The notes under the pieces: generated by a model | Told to the model about the DNA's origin: nothing | Seen by the model: only the letters and a program-made list of their open reading frames with translations | Database searches by the model: none | Position numbers and translations under genes: made by a program | In this document: positions 25,862 to 35,792 of the stretch, piece by piece | How positions within the stretch are numbered: the stretch's first letter is position 1 | Layout: every line of letters begins with the position of its first letter | Assembly (NCBI RefSeq): GCF_029504655.1 | Contig: NZ_JAQFIL010000001.1 | Span: 4,531,001-4,595,000 of the forward strand | Length of the DNA: 64,000 nucleotides | Source: Catalinimonas alkaloidigena | GTDB lineage: Bacteria; Bacteroidota; Bacteroidia; Cytophagales; Cyclobacteriaceae | Reading direction: 5' to 3'

Positions 25862-26602
25862 TTAAATCAACTGGTACTGATGGGCAAACTGCACCAGCGC
25901 TGGCGTACCTTTGAGACCAAGCTTGCGCATGATGGTTTTGCGGTGTGTATCTACCGTATGCTTGCTGATGCATAACTCATCGGCAATCTCGCAGGAGGTT
26001 TTGCCCTTACAAACCTCCCGCACCACCTCCTTTTCTCTCCTGCTGATGGCGTTGACGACGATAGGAGGCTCCGCTTTCCAACGCACAATCAGGGTGTTCT
26101 GATGATAAAGGCTCAGGGTGGGAGGAGAGGTTTTCTGCCAGTGCGAAATATCATAACAAATGCCTGCACTGTATACAATGTTGCCGATATTGTCTGTGCT
26201 CAACACATGGTTTTGCTGTATCAGGTGCACCCAGCCCCCATCCGCATGCTGCAGGCGATAGTCAATATTCATATTATATTCCTTCCTGAAGGCAGCAGGC
26301 TGATCTAAGATCAGTTGCCATGCCTTAAGCATCAGCTTCATGACCGGCTCATGCTCTTCAGGGTGCATGACGCGATCCAGAAACCGCAAACCTTCGCACA
26401 TCACTTCTTCAGGCGTGTAGCCGAGTATCCTGTAAATACTTTTGTCAATGTGCTGGTAAATCGAGTGTACGTGATCATAAATGTAACTGAAACTATTTCC
26501 AATTCCTCCGGGTATGGGCTTCCATGAGGGACTGGAAATGGTGTGGGGAGACACGAAAGCCTGTTTCTCCCAACACTGTTGAAGCTGGCAAAACGAGGAC
26601 AT
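25862..26602 (-). CDS. PAS-like sensor with LuxR-type HTH
   Basis: A 246-residue regulator. Residues about 35-160 form a PAS-like fold (SIYRILGYTPEEVMCEG, a typical PAS helix, then YRLQHADGGWVHLIQQNHVL and VYSAGICYDIS). The C-terminal 60 residues are a LuxR/GerE helix-turn-helix: SRREKEVVREVCKGKTSCEI, then ADELCISKHTVDTHRKTIMR. No receiver domain. Similar PAS-LuxR proteins occur in large numbers in Cytophagales. Target genes unknown; the neighbour at 27069 is on the other strand with a 466-bp gap between. Confidence 0.85.
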   Translation of the reverse strand: MSSFCQLQQCWEKQAFVSPHTISSPSWKPIPGGIGNSFSYIYDHVHSIYQHIDKSIYRILGYTPEEVMCEGLRFLDRVMHPEEHEPVMKLMLKAWQLILDQPAAFRKEYNMNIDYRLQHADGGWVHLIQQNHVLSTDNIGNIVYSAGICYDISHWQKTSPPTLSLYHQNTLIVRWKAEPPIVVNAISRREKEVVREVCKGKTSCEIADELCISKHTVDTHRKTIMRKLGLKGTPALVQFAHQYQLI

Positions 26603-27068
26603 AGTTGATTAGGTTGATAGTGAAAGTCTGACAATTTGGAAACCTACAATATCCTCGGTTTTGAGGGACTGCAGATATCCATATAATACAATAAATTGTT
26701 ATAATAAGTATAATATATCATTAATTAGAGAATTTGCAAAATATAGTATTGGAAAAAGCAGCAGGTGCTATAAAAAAGGTGGAAAACACCCTAGGGAATA
26801 AGTATTTTTAGGGAAAATTGCAGCTAATTTACCGCATAATGGGGGTAATAAAGCATAGAGCGCTTTGTTGACACTTAAACACCCCTATAAACTGCCAAAT
26901 ATTTCACTCTACTAATTTTTTTGATTATACAACTATTCAAAGTAAAAATTTGTATCACAGCATATTTATAGAATTTATCTATATTCATTTTTGTGGATTA
27001 TTATTTACAATCAGGTGAATTATATGTGCCTGAGCCACGTTATTATGGTAGACAAAATAGGAGTTAAC
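26603..27068. other. Divergent promoter region
   Basis: A 466-bp AT-rich gap between the PAS-LuxR gene and the DUF4251 gene. It must hold both promoters; I see a small hairpin GGTG/CACC at about 26780-26793 and no gene. Confidence 0.4.
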
Positions 27069-27647
27069 ATGAAAAATATACATATATATATTACAGCAAT
27101 ATTATTGTTCTTTATGGCAGGTACTGTTTCCGCACAGTCTAAAGAGGACCGAAGAGAAGCCAGGAAGCAGGAGCGCATGGAGAAGAAACGCATGAAAGCA
27201 CTTGCTATGGAGCGCAGTAAAGAACAGGCCTACAATCTGGCACAGAACAAAACTTTTGTGTTGGAGGCTGACGCCTTGTATGACCGTTATATGAACCGTT
27301 ATAACATGGTAGCCAACAGCTTTATCATGATTGACGGTGACAGAATGGTACTGCAGACTGCCGCTCCCAACGGACATTTCGGCTATAATGGGCTGGGAGG
27401 CATTACCTTAAACGGTAAAATCCTGGATTATGAAATTCTGGAAGGAAGTGAAAAGAAGCCTGTTAGAATTTCTGCACAGGTCAGCACTACTGCATTAGGA
27501 CACGGCACCTTGAATATGTCTTTTTCCGGAAAAAACAATGCACGTGCTACTTTCAGAGACAACTGGGGTAACAGAGTTACGTTTTCCGGTCAGTTGAACA
27601 GCCTGGATGATTCAGTGATTTACGAAGGCCAGACGATATTCGGATAA
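27069..27647 (+). CDS. DUF4251 domain protein, exported
   Basis: From ATG 27069 the 192-residue product has a signal peptide (ITAILLFFMAGTVSAQ), a strongly basic helix (REARKQERMEKKRMKA) and the DUF4251 domain: FVLEADALYDRYMNRYNM, SFIMIDGDRMVLQTA and the glycine-rich NGLGGITLNG then HGTLNMSFSGKN. DUF4251 proteins are periplasmic or surface proteins of Bacteroidota with no known role. The frame is open upstream to 26991 but the signal peptide fixes the start at 27069. Ends in a strong terminator. Confidence 0.88.
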   Translation: MKNIHIYITAILLFFMAGTVSAQSKEDRREARKQERMEKKRMKALAMERSKEQAYNLAQNKTFVLEADALYDRYMNRYNMVANSFIMIDGDRMVLQTAAPNGHFGYNGLGGITLNGKILDYEILEGSEKKPVRISAQVSTTALGHGTLNMSFSGKNNARATFRDNWGNRVTFSGQLNSLDDSVIYEGQTIFG

Positions 27648-27678
27648 TCCATTAAATCTTTTAGTGGTTAAAAATGGA

Positions 27679-27711
27679 ACGGATGAGCCCGCAGGCTCAT
27701 CCGTTTTTTTT
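27679..27711 (+). terminator. Rho-independent terminator of the DUF4251 gene
   Basis: Perfect 11-bp stem ACGGATGAGCC/GGCTCATCCGT with a CGCA tetraloop, followed by a run of eight T, about 30 bp after the stop codon. Confidence 0.92.
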
Positions 27712-27756
27712 ATACCTGCTAACCCTACCCTAGCTTAGATTTAATATTTAAGCAAT

Positions 27757-27788
27757 AAAAAAGCCTTCCCTTATACAAAGGAAGGCTT
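27757..27788 (-). terminator. Rho-independent terminator of the GMC oxidoreductase gene
   Basis: Perfect 9-bp stem AAGCCTTCC/GGAAGGCTT (27761-27788) followed on the minus strand by a T tract (complement of 27757-27762), about 20 bp after the stop of the GMC gene. Confidence 0.88.
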
Positions 27789-27807
27789 ATAAAGAGGATT
27801 AATAAGC

Positions 27808-29520
27808 TTATATGTTGAGCTTTTTCATTTCCTGCACTGCGAAATCAGCGGCTCTGGCAGAAAAAGCCATATATGTAAGCGAAGGATTCTGCGTACTGGT
27901 AGAGGTCATGCAGGCACCATCAGTCACAAACACATTTTTGCAGGCATGCAGTCTGTTCCACTTATCCAGCAGCGAAGTTTTAGGATCATGGCCCATACGT
28001 ACACCGCCCATCTCATGGATATCCAGTCCCGGAGCCTGATGGCTGTCACTCGTCCTGATGTTAGTGAAGCCGGCTTTGGTATACATTTCGGTAAACTGCT
28101 CCTTAAAGTCTTCTACCATCTTATCGTCATTGTCATCATACTCTACATTGATCTTAAGTAAAGGAATACCCCAGGCATCTTTCTGCTCAGTATCTAATGC
28201 CACATAATTACTTTCTTTAGGAATGGTCTCGCCCATCATATGTGAACCCACACGCCAGTTCCCCCACTCAGGGTTAAGCAGATTTTCTTTCAGCGAACTG
28301 CCTAAGCCATCATAATCTCTCTCTACCCGGCGTCCGGCACTGAAGCCTGATGCATATCCTCTTAAAAAGTCTGTCTCCTGCGCATACACATTGCGGAAGC
28401 GAGGAATATAACCGCTGGTAGGACGCCTGCCCACGGTAGCACTATCCAGTTGCCCTTCGTATTCGGCAGAGATCCGGGCGCGATAGTTATGGAATGCCAC
28501 ATATTTGCCCAGTAGTCCATTGTCATTGCCCAATCCGTTAGGAAAACGATTGGAAGTAGAGTTAAGTAGCAGGTGATTGGTATGCAAAGCACTGGCATTG
28601 ACGAAAATGATCTGCGCATAAAACTCTATCATCTCCTTGCTTTCGGCATCTATCACACGTACGCCGGTAGCTTTCCCCTTCTCCTCATCATAAATAATAG
28701 AATGTACCACCGAATGCGGGCGAAGCGTCATATTACCCGTCTTGGCCGCCCAGGGTAAGGTAGAGGAGTTGCTGCTAAAGTATCCACCAAAAGGACAACC
28801 TCGCTGACAGAGCGCTCTGTTCTGACACTGCCCTCTGCCCTGCTCCAGATGTATCGCCTGCGGCTGCGACAGGTGGGCACAACGGGAACTGATGAGGTTA
28901 CGGCCTTTGTACTGGCTTTCCAGCTGCTGTTTGAAGTACTTTTCCACGCAGTTGAGCTCCCAGGCGGGCAGAAATTCTCCATCAGGCAGGTTATCGAGCC
29001 CGTCTTTATTTCCTGCGATGCCGGTAAACTTCTCTACATGGCTGTACCAGGGGGCTAAATCCTCATAACGGATAGGCCAGTCTACCGCGAACCCATCACG
29101 GGCCGGGCCTTCAAAATCATATTTGCTCCACCGCTGGGTCTGACGTGCCCATAGCAGGGACTTTCCACCCACCTGATAGCCTCTGATCCAGTCAAAAGGC
29201 TTTTCCTGCACGTAAGGGTGTTCGGTATCTTTGACAAAGAAGTGTTTGGTGTCTTCTCTATAAGCATAACAGCGGCTTACCACCGGGTTTTCTTCTTCTA
29301 CCTCCTGCTTTATTTTTCCCCGGTGCTCAAATTCCCAGGGTAGCATATTCGTAGTAGGATAATCTTTGATATGCTCTACATTTCTGCCTCTTTCCAGCAC
29401 CAATGTTTTCAATCCTTTTTCACATAGCTCTTTGGCTGACCAGCCACCGCTGATTCCTGAGCCGATGACGATAGCATCGTACGTACGTTCTTGTTTGCTG
29501 TCTATATTTAAATTTGCCAT
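27808..29520 (-). CDS. GMC family oxidoreductase
   Basis: A 570-residue FAD enzyme of the glucose-methanol-choline family, nearest in outline to gluconate 2-dehydrogenase/2-keto-gluconate-type flavoprotein subunits. Seen: the dinucleotide motif DAIVIGSGISGGWSAKELCE with ERG, the Cys-rich segment ECQ-like QCQNRALCQRGCPFGGYFSS, and the C-terminal catalytic block GGVRMGHDPKTSLLD and TSTSTQNPSLTYMAFSARAA with the conserved His and Asn. No signal peptide; it is probably carried out by the Tat-signal partner encoded upstream. The start overlaps the partner's stop by one base (TAATG), so the two are translationally coupled. Confidence 0.9.
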   Translation of the reverse strand: MANLNIDSKQERTYDAIVIGSGISGGWSAKELCEKGLKTLVLERGRNVEHIKDYPTTNMLPWEFEHRGKIKQEVEEENPVVSRCYAYREDTKHFFVKDTEHPYVQEKPFDWIRGYQVGGKSLLWARQTQRWSKYDFEGPARDGFAVDWPIRYEDLAPWYSHVEKFTGIAGNKDGLDNLPDGEFLPAWELNCVEKYFKQQLESQYKGRNLISSRCAHLSQPQAIHLEQGRGQCQNRALCQRGCPFGGYFSSNSSTLPWAAKTGNMTLRPHSVVHSIIYDEEKGKATGVRVIDAESKEMIEFYAQIIFVNASALHTNHLLLNSTSNRFPNGLGNDNGLLGKYVAFHNYRARISAEYEGQLDSATVGRRPTSGYIPRFRNVYAQETDFLRGYASGFSAGRRVERDYDGLGSSLKENLLNPEWGNWRVGSHMMGETIPKESNYVALDTEQKDAWGIPLLKINVEYDDNDDKMVEDFKEQFTEMYTKAGFTNIRTSDSHQAPGLDIHEMGGVRMGHDPKTSLLDKWNRLHACKNVFVTDGACMTSTSTQNPSLTYMAFSARAADFAVQEMKKLNI

Positions 29521-30083
29521 TACATTACAATTAAACCTTCAGTAGAAACACAATCCTGGTAAGGGCCGGGCACCAGTTTATAGGGGAATTTTTCAGTCAT
29601 GATATACTCAGAGGCCATATACCCCTGAATGGTATAGTGCTTGGCCAGATTGATAAACGCTTTGATATCCTGCAGGGGAGCCATTTTTTCCTCCTCGCTC
29701 TCTTCCATCGCTAAAATGGAGGTGAGTACTTCCTCATTTTTCTGCTGATCATCCTCTACAAAGCCACGGCCTATCTGCGCTTTGGCAAAAGGAACAATCT
29801 GTTTTAATCCATTCACAAAAGTCTCCTGATTTTCCTTAGGCTCGCAGTCATCCATCATGACCAGTACAAAGCGATATAGGTTTAAGGATTCTGCACCGGG
29901 AGATTCTTTGGCAGAGGGAATAATAGTTTCAATTACCCTAGCCAGCAAATCCTGAAGGTCCAGGTCTAGTTGCAGGTTGTCCAGAGCAACGGCTTCTCTT
30001 TCGGGGCCAAAATTGCAGGAAGGAATAAGAGCGATACCTCCAGCAAAGAGTGCCGCCTGTTTTAGGGCTGTTCGTCTATTCAT
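29520..30083 (-). CDS. Gluconate 2-dehydrogenase subunit 3 family protein
   Basis: A 187-residue partner of GMC dehydrogenases. It begins with a twin-arginine-type leader (MNRRTALKQAALFAGGIALI) ending in a lipobox PSC, so it is exported folded and lipid-anchored. The helical body (VIETIIPSAKESPGAESLNL and the late YTIQGYMASEYIMTEKF then YKLVPGPYQDC) matches the Gluconate_2-dh3 family. It precedes and overlaps the GMC gene; no cytochrome subunit follows, so the electron acceptor is unknown. Confidence 0.88.
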   Translation of the reverse strand: MNRRTALKQAALFAGGIALIPSCNFGPEREAVALDNLQLDLDLQDLLARVIETIIPSAKESPGAESLNLYRFVLVMMDDCEPKENQETFVNGLKQIVPFAKAQIGRGFVEDDQQKNEEVLTSILAMEESEEEKMAPLQDIKAFINLAKHYTIQGYMASEYIMTEKFPYKLVPGPYQDCVSTEGLIVM

Positions 30084-30362
30084 AATTTATAATTTAACTG
30101 ATATTCAAATATCCAAGGCTAATGCTATTTTTAAACAAAGCTTTCAATTTACACATTTATGTCTTTTTCATATAACATATTTTCAAAGATGTAAGTACTT
30201 TCAGTCTTTGATTCATAAAATTATAAAAATTCTCAACAAGCCATCATGACCCATTCCTTCCAGAAAAGTATGATTCCGGTTCTAAGTCCCATTGAAAGTT
30301 AGCTAAACTAAAACAGGTAAAATCCGCTTTGCCATTGCGATAAAAGTCATGCTTACCTTCCA
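30084..30362. other. AT-rich upstream region of the GMC operon
   Basis: About 280 bp without a gene, presumably containing the promoter of the two-gene GMC operon. Confidence 0.35.
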
Positions 30363-30555
30363 TTAAGCACCCAAAAACTCTCCTCCCCGCTCGGTATGGT
30401 GAAAATAATCTACCGCACCTCCCAATGGCTCGATTGAATAAGCAAAGCCATGCGCATCTGGACGATAAAATTCTCCTTCGCCCAGGTATTATTTACCAAT
30501 CAGGGCTGATTAATACCCTTGCTCTTTCAACATCCTGGGCAGCATTGGCACAGAA
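30363..30555 (-). pseudogene. Sulfatase gene fragment
   Basis: On the minus strand one frame reads VPMLPRMLKEQGY, stop, SALIGK, stop, YLGEGEFYRPDAHGF, AYSIEPLGGAVDYFHH, TERGGEFLGA, stop. This is the segment of type I sulfatases after the active site (usually GYxTxxIGKWHLG...HGFDxxxGxxGGAxDYF). The Trp-His of GKWHLG is replaced by a TAA and Tyr. The fragment lies about 50 bp downstream of an intact sulfatase gene on the same strand, but is from a different sulfatase subtype, so it is a relic of a neighbour gene rather than a duplicate. Confidence 0.65.
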
Positions 30556-30604
30556 AAGACTAAAAACTTAAGAATAAATATTCTCTTTAACTAAACGTTA
30601 AGAC

Positions 30605-32152
30605 CTACTTATTCTGGGCCTCATCAGAGCGGGCTTTCTGCTCTACAAAATAGGGCTGAAAGGTATAAGATGAATGCCTGGTCCAGGGCACATTCATTTG
30701 GGGCAAATGCTTTTTTACATCGGCTTTTGCTTTCTGATACATGGGATGATCCGCCATATTATTCCATTCCTGCGGATCTACATTGTGGTCATAAAATTCT
30801 TCTCCCCCATCTTCATACTGAATGTAACGATAGTCTTTGGTACGTACAGCATGATTGTTCATGCCGAAGGTAGTGATGGCATGCCATTCATCTGCTGTAG
30901 CTTCTCCCCTGATTAGTGGCACAAGGCTGCGTCCTTCATTTCTGTGATAGGCAGGCAGGCCACTAAGCTCCAGCAAAGTCGGGTAAAGAGATAATAATTC
31001 TACCGGCTCACTTACTATTTTTCCCTCCGGAATATCTTTTCCTGCAAAAATTAAGGGCACCTGTGTAGCTTCTTCCCATAAAGCGTGCTTGGCAAATGTG
31101 CCTTTCTCACCCATACGGTAGCCATGATCGGACCACAATACGATAATGGTATTCTCCGCATGAGGGCTTTCTTCCAGTGCGTTGACTAGCTTACCTACCT
31201 GATCATCAACAAAGCTTACACAGGCCAGATAAGCCTGAATGATATCACCCCAACTGCCCGACTCAATCGCCCATTCGGTGCTGGGCATCATGGGCAGATC
31301 ATTAATCTTATGCGCTACCGGAGGGACATCCTCCAAATCATCTGCTTTATAAGGTGGCATCGTCAAACCTTCAGCAGGATGCATCTCAAACCAGGGCTGT
31401 GGTACATACAAAGGTACGTGCGGACGCAGGAAACCTACCGCCAGAAAGAAAGGCTGCTCATACTCTTTTTCTAATCGTTCTATCGCCCACTCCGCAGACT
31501 GCTGATCGGGCATGAGTGAGTCAGCAACAGGAAACGCGCCCCAGTCGGTACTGGTACGCCCATAGTTTTCTCCCCCAAAGCCATCCCAGACAAAGCGCTC
31601 TTCAGGTAGTGGGCCAAAACCTTTGTAGCGCCCTCCTGACTCATCAAACAAGCTATCGGGAGCGTGTTGATGGAACAACTTTCCAATACCCATCGTATGG
31701 TAGCCCTGCTGCTTGAAGTATTCAGGCAAGAGGATGATGTCGGAGGTGACCTCATTATCTACTTTGATTTGTTCATCATCAACCATGCCGTAGATCCCGG
31801 TAGTTGAAGGACGAAGACCGGTCATGATGGAAGCCCGTGAGGGGCCACATAATGGCGCCTGGCAGTGGGCATTCTGGAAAAGCACCCCTCGCTCCGCCAG
31901 TTTGTCCATGTGTGGAGTTTTAGTATCCGGGTGCCCCTGCATCACGCCCAGCCAGTCGTTGAGGTCATCAATAGCGATAAAGAGGACATTCGAACGATTT
32001 TCTGTGGAAGTCTCAGATTGTGCAAATAATGCTGTAGAAGTATGTAATAAGGCTAAACTAATAGTAATTACATAAAACAGGTAGCTGAAAGATTTGCCTG
32101 GTTTCAGAAACCTGGCAGATCTACAGCCTGAAGTATAATAGGTTGTGTGCAT
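30605..32152 (-). CDS. Sulfatase (iduronate-2-sulfatase-like)
   Basis: A type I sulfatase of 515 residues from ATG 32152. It has a signal segment (FYVITISLALLHTSTALFAQ), the metal-binding start NVLFIAIDDLNDWLG, and the formylglycine motif CGPSRASIMTGLRP (Cys modified to formylglycine). Further motifs: GYHTMGIGKLFH, FFLAVGFLRPHVPLYVP and TIIVLWSDHGYRMGEKG. The pattern is that of iduronate-2-sulfatase-like enzymes, which remove sulfate esters from polysaccharides. It sits near fucose-utilisation genes, so a fucan or other sulfated glycan is a likely target (inference). A TTG 19 codons upstream is an alternative start. Confidence 0.9.
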   Translation of the reverse strand: MHTTYYTSGCRSARFLKPGKSFSYLFYVITISLALLHTSTALFAQSETSTENRSNVLFIAIDDLNDWLGVMQGHPDTKTPHMDKLAERGVLFQNAHCQAPLCGPSRASIMTGLRPSTTGIYGMVDDEQIKVDNEVTSDIILLPEYFKQQGYHTMGIGKLFHQHAPDSLFDESGGRYKGFGPLPEERFVWDGFGGENYGRTSTDWGAFPVADSLMPDQQSAEWAIERLEKEYEQPFFLAVGFLRPHVPLYVPQPWFEMHPAEGLTMPPYKADDLEDVPPVAHKINDLPMMPSTEWAIESGSWGDIIQAYLACVSFVDDQVGKLVNALEESPHAENTIIVLWSDHGYRMGEKGTFAKHALWEEATQVPLIFAGKDIPEGKIVSEPVELLSLYPTLLELSGLPAYHRNEGRSLVPLIRGEATADEWHAITTFGMNNHAVRTKDYRYIQYEDGGEEFYDHNVDPQEWNNMADHPMYQKAKADVKKHLPQMNVPWTRHSSYTFQPYFVEQKARSDEAQNK

Positions 32153-32209
32153 ACAGTTACTTTTTTTAATCTTGGTACTAAAAGTAATGGAATAGAAAAG
32201 TAATGCCAA

Positions 32210-32561
32210 GAATCTTTAGCTAGCTAAACAGGTGCCCCCTACTCCCCTACCTGCCGCACGTTTGCCACGCTTGGTCAGTCTCAGCACATTTACAATGTCC
32301 AAGGTGGAATCGCATGCCCTCTACTTCTCCCACCCCAAAATATCAGAAAAGTACAAGCACTCCAGCATACAGCTTGCTTAGAAAAAGGATAGGAAGCAGA
32401 AAAAACGCCCAAAATAGATAAAGTGTAAAATCAACACTACCTTAAACCATTATACAGACCACCACTTTTGCCCATTCATATTTTATTAAACCTTTCATTT
32501 CGTATTACGCAAACTATCTATTATTTTAATGGGAATAAGCTTAGAAGAATAAGCATTTTTT
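32210..32561. other. Divergent intergenic region
   Basis: A gap of about 350 bp between the sulfatase and the PSD1 gene. No gene, RNA or repeat recognised; AT-rich toward 32480-32540, where the promoter of the PSD1 operon probably lies. Confidence 0.4.
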
Positions 32562-35500
32562 ATGCGCAGCAACCTGAATTTACTATTTATCTATGTTTTA
32601 TGCTATGCCCTCTTATCTGCCTGCCAGGTAGATAAGCCGGAAGAGATCATGGCGGCAGAAGCGCTAATACCAGACAAAGTAAGTTACAACTTTCATGTAA
32701 AACCTATCCTTTCCGATCGCTGCTTTGCCTGCCACGGCCCTGACGAAGACAAGCGAGAAGCAGGCCTCCGCCTGGATGTCGCTGAAGCTGCCTTTGCCGA
32801 GCTTCCTGAAAATGAAGGCAAACATGCAATAGTCGCTCATGACCTTGCCGACAGCGAATTTTACCACCGCATCATCAGTGATGATCCAGAAGTACAGATG
32901 CCCCCTCCGGAGTCTAACCTCAGCCTGTCAGCAGAAGAAAAAGCCATACTCATCCGCTGGATAGAACAGGGAGCAGATTACAAGCCTCACTGGGCGTTTG
33001 CACCAGCGGAAAAAAAGCCCGTTCCCGTAAGCCAATCTTCATGGATAAAAAACGAAATAGATGCTTTTGTGCTCAGACAATTAGAAGAGAAAGGCCTTAG
33101 TCCTTCCGCGGAAGCTGATCGGGAAACGCTCATCCGTCGTCTGAGCTTTGACCTTACCGGCCTCCCGCCCAGCCTGGAAGAGATAGACGCTTTTGTTGCC
33201 GATACATCTCCTGAGGCTTACGAAAAGCTGGTGGGCCGGCTGCTGGATTCTCCTGCCTATGGCGAACGCATGGCAGCTCACTGGCTGGATGTCGCCCGCT
33301 ATGCCGACAGTGATGGTTATCTGGACGACAAGCACCGCGACTTCTCCCCCTGGCGGGATTGGGTGATTGAGGCTTTTAACCAGAATATGCCCTATGATGA
33401 GTTTGTCACCCTGCAACTGGCTGGCGACCTGCTGCCCAATGCTACACGGGAAGACATTCTGCCTACTGCCTTTAACCGTCTGCATAAGCGTAATACCGAG
33501 GCAGGGATCGTCTTTGAAGAGTACAGAGTAGAATATGTAGCGGACCGTACCAACACACTGGGCAAAGCTTTTCTGGGACTTTCGCTGGAATGTGCGCGCT
33601 GCCACGATCATAAATATGACCCTGTCTCGCAGGAGGATTATTACAGCATGTTCGCTTTCTTCAACAGTACCTTTGAGTCGGGCAGCCCGGTCTACGGTCC
33701 CGATCAGACTCCCGGTCCAGCACTACTGCTGAGTGATGAAAAGACCGATGCACAGATCAGTGAACTCAGACAGTTCATTTATCAACAGGAAGAAAGCTTA
33801 GAGGAAGACAAAGAGCAGAAGCATTTTGCACAATGGAAGAAAGCAAAGCCCAATCTACACAGAGCGTTAGCGCAAGACATGCAGCGGGGTTTACAGGCTT
33901 ATTATCCTCTGGATAAGTTTACTGAGCTGGGTAATGGAAAAGCCCTGACCGACAATCTGGTCAACGCCCAAAAGCCAGCCACATTGAAAGAGGCTGTCAT
34001 CAGGGAAGGTATTCAAGGCAATGCTTTTTATGTCAGTGATTACAATTCTATCGCCCTGGGCGAAAAGATCGGCTGGTTTGAAAGAACTGAACCTTTCAGC
34101 CTAGACCTTTGGGTGTATCCAGACACAGTTTATGAAGAAGCCGGAGTCTTTACCCATTGTGAAGATGTACGCCTGGGCTTAAAGGGCTACTCTCTCTACC
34201 TGCAAAATAATAAGCTGCAATTCATCATGGCCCATTCCTGGCCTCAGAATGCGATAGAACTCACTAGCCGGGAAGCACTTCCCGCCAAAGCATGGAGCCG
34301 GATCACTATTACTTATGATGGTTCCAGCCGTGCCGAAGGCATCAGGCTTTATCTGAATGGGAAAGAAGCTGCCCGTGATGTAGTTACAGATAATCTGTAT
34401 AAAGGGATTCTCTACGAACCCAATATCCACACCTATGCTTTCAGAGGTTTTCACCTGGGCAGCCGTGACAAGATTACCCCCATGAAAGAGGGTGGCCTGG
34501 ACGAAATCCGCATCTACGAGCGAGAGCTTACGGCTTTGGAAGTCAGCTATCTAAGTCATCCGGAACAAACGAAAGAAGCGCTGAAACAGGGAACAGTTAC
34601 AGAACAGGCTTTAGCCGAATACTACTTTGCCCGGCACAAAGATGCTCCCCAGGTAGAGGAACTGCAACAGGCACGTAACGAACTCAACGCTCTGATGAAC
34701 AGCATACCGGAGATCATGGTGATGGGCGACCTGCCTAAGCCCCGTCCCACCTATCTGCTGGAAAGAGGCAGCTACAGTCAGCCGGGTAAGGAGGTGCTGC
34801 CAGATACGCCTGACAAGATATTCAGCTTTCCCGACAGTTTGCCTCGTAATCGACTGGGCCTGGCAAAATGGATGTTTGCCCCTGATCATCCCCTCACGGC
34901 CAGAGTCATCGTCAACCGTATCTGGCAACTGCATTTTGGCAAAGGGCTGGTCAAAACTTCTGATGACCTGGGCAATCAGGGTGACCTTCCTTCCCACCCT
35001 GAGCTACTGGACTATCTGGCTATCTGGCTGCAGGAGCATGAGTGGGACCTCAAAGCCCTGCACAAGCTTATTGTGATGTCAGCGACTTATCAGCAAAGCT
35101 CCCAGGTCACGCCTGAACTATTGGAGCAAGACCCGGAAAACCAGTACTTGGCAAGAGCGCCCCGCTTCCGTTTGCCCGCTGAGATGATACGCGACAATGC
35201 ACTGGCGGTCAGTGGACTGCTGGTAGAAGAAACCGGAGGCGAAAGTGTATACCCTTACCAGCCGGAAGGGCTGTGGGATGAGCTGAGCAACAAATCCTGG
35301 CGCTATCCTTATCTGCAAACCGAGGGTGAAGGCTTGTACCGCCGTAGTATTTACACGATCTGGAAGCGCACTTCTCCTCCTCCTTCCATGCTTATCTTTG
35401 ATATGCCGCAGCGGGGAGAGTGTAAAGTACGGCGCACCACCACCAGCACGCCCCTTCAGGCGCTGGTGCTGCTCAACGATCCGCAGTTTGTGGAAGCCTC

Positions 35501-35792
35501 CCGTGTGCTGGCTGAGAAAGTACTGCAGATGGATAACTCAAGCCTGGAAGACAAACTGGAAAAAACTTTTCGCCTGCTTACCGGCCGTAAGCCTCAAAGC
35601 AAAGAGACACTGTTGCTACAGGCGCACTATAAGGATGAATACGATAAATTTAGTAAGCATCCTGAGGACTTACAGGCTTACCTCAGCATAGGTGCGCAGG
35701 AAGTAAAAGCTGAGCAGCAGACAGAGCTGGCTGCCCTGGCCGTAGTAGCCAACAGCATCATGAACACCAACGAAGCATATACCCGAAAATAA
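32562..35792 (+). CDS. PSD1-type cytochrome/DUF1549/DUF1553/LamG protein
   Basis: A 1076-residue lipoprotein (signal with LLSAC, Cys about 21). Domains in order: Planctomycetes-type cytochrome C with CFACH at 54-58 and NLSLSAEEKAILIRWIEQGA (about 40-140); DUF1549 (about 165-375) containing a second CxxCH motif ECARCHDHKYDP (344-348); a LamG/concanavalin-like domain (about 470-650, WVYPDTVYEEAGVFTH, DEIRIYERELTALE); DUF1553 (about 745-1000, RLGLAKWMFAPDHPLTARVI, SPPPSMLIFDMPQRGECKVR). Such proteins are abundant in Planctomycetes and Verrucomicrobia and occur in some Cytophagales; they are thought to act in redox steps of polysaccharide breakdown. Stop codon directly abuts the next gene. Confidence 0.92.
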   Translation: MRSNLNLLFIYVLCYALLSACQVDKPEEIMAAEALIPDKVSYNFHVKPILSDRCFACHGPDEDKREAGLRLDVAEAAFAELPENEGKHAIVAHDLADSEFYHRIISDDPEVQMPPPESNLSLSAEEKAILIRWIEQGADYKPHWAFAPAEKKPVPVSQSSWIKNEIDAFVLRQLEEKGLSPSAEADRETLIRRLSFDLTGLPPSLEEIDAFVADTSPEAYEKLVGRLLDSPAYGERMAAHWLDVARYADSDGYLDDKHRDFSPWRDWVIEAFNQNMPYDEFVTLQLAGDLLPNATREDILPTAFNRLHKRNTEAGIVFEEYRVEYVADRTNTLGKAFLGLSLECARCHDHKYDPVSQEDYYSMFAFFNSTFESGSPVYGPDQTPGPALLLSDEKTDAQISELRQFIYQQEESLEEDKEQKHFAQWKKAKPNLHRALAQDMQRGLQAYYPLDKFTELGNGKALTDNLVNAQKPATLKEAVIREGIQGNAFYVSDYNSIALGEKIGWFERTEPFSLDLWVYPDTVYEEAGVFTHCEDVRLGLKGYSLYLQNNKLQFIMAHSWPQNAIELTSREALPAKAWSRITITYDGSSRAEGIRLYLNGKEAARDVVTDNLYKGILYEPNIHTYAFRGFHLGSRDKITPMKEGGLDEIRIYERELTALEVSYLSHPEQTKEALKQGTVTEQALAEYYFARHKDAPQVEELQQARNELNALMNSIPEIMVMGDLPKPRPTYLLERGSYSQPGKEVLPDTPDKIFSFPDSLPRNRLGLAKWMFAPDHPLTARVIVNRIWQLHFGKGLVKTSDDLGNQGDLPSHPELLDYLAIWLQEHEWDLKALHKLIVMSATYQQSSQVTPELLEQDPENQYLARAPRFRLPAEMIRDNALAVSGLLVEETGGESVYPYQPEGLWDELSNKSWRYPYLQTEGEGLYRRSIYTIWKRTSPPPSMLIFDMPQRGECKVRRTTTSTPLQALVLLNDPQFVEASRVLAEKVLQMDNSSLEDKLEKTFRLLTGRKPQSKETLLLQAHYKDEYDKFSKHPEDLQAYLSIGAQEVKAEQQTELAALAVVANSIMNTNEAYTRK

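Noticed and set aside
33081-33611. 176-codon minus-strand open frame inside the PSD1 gene
   Set aside because: Shadow of conserved DUF1549 coding sequence on the other strand.
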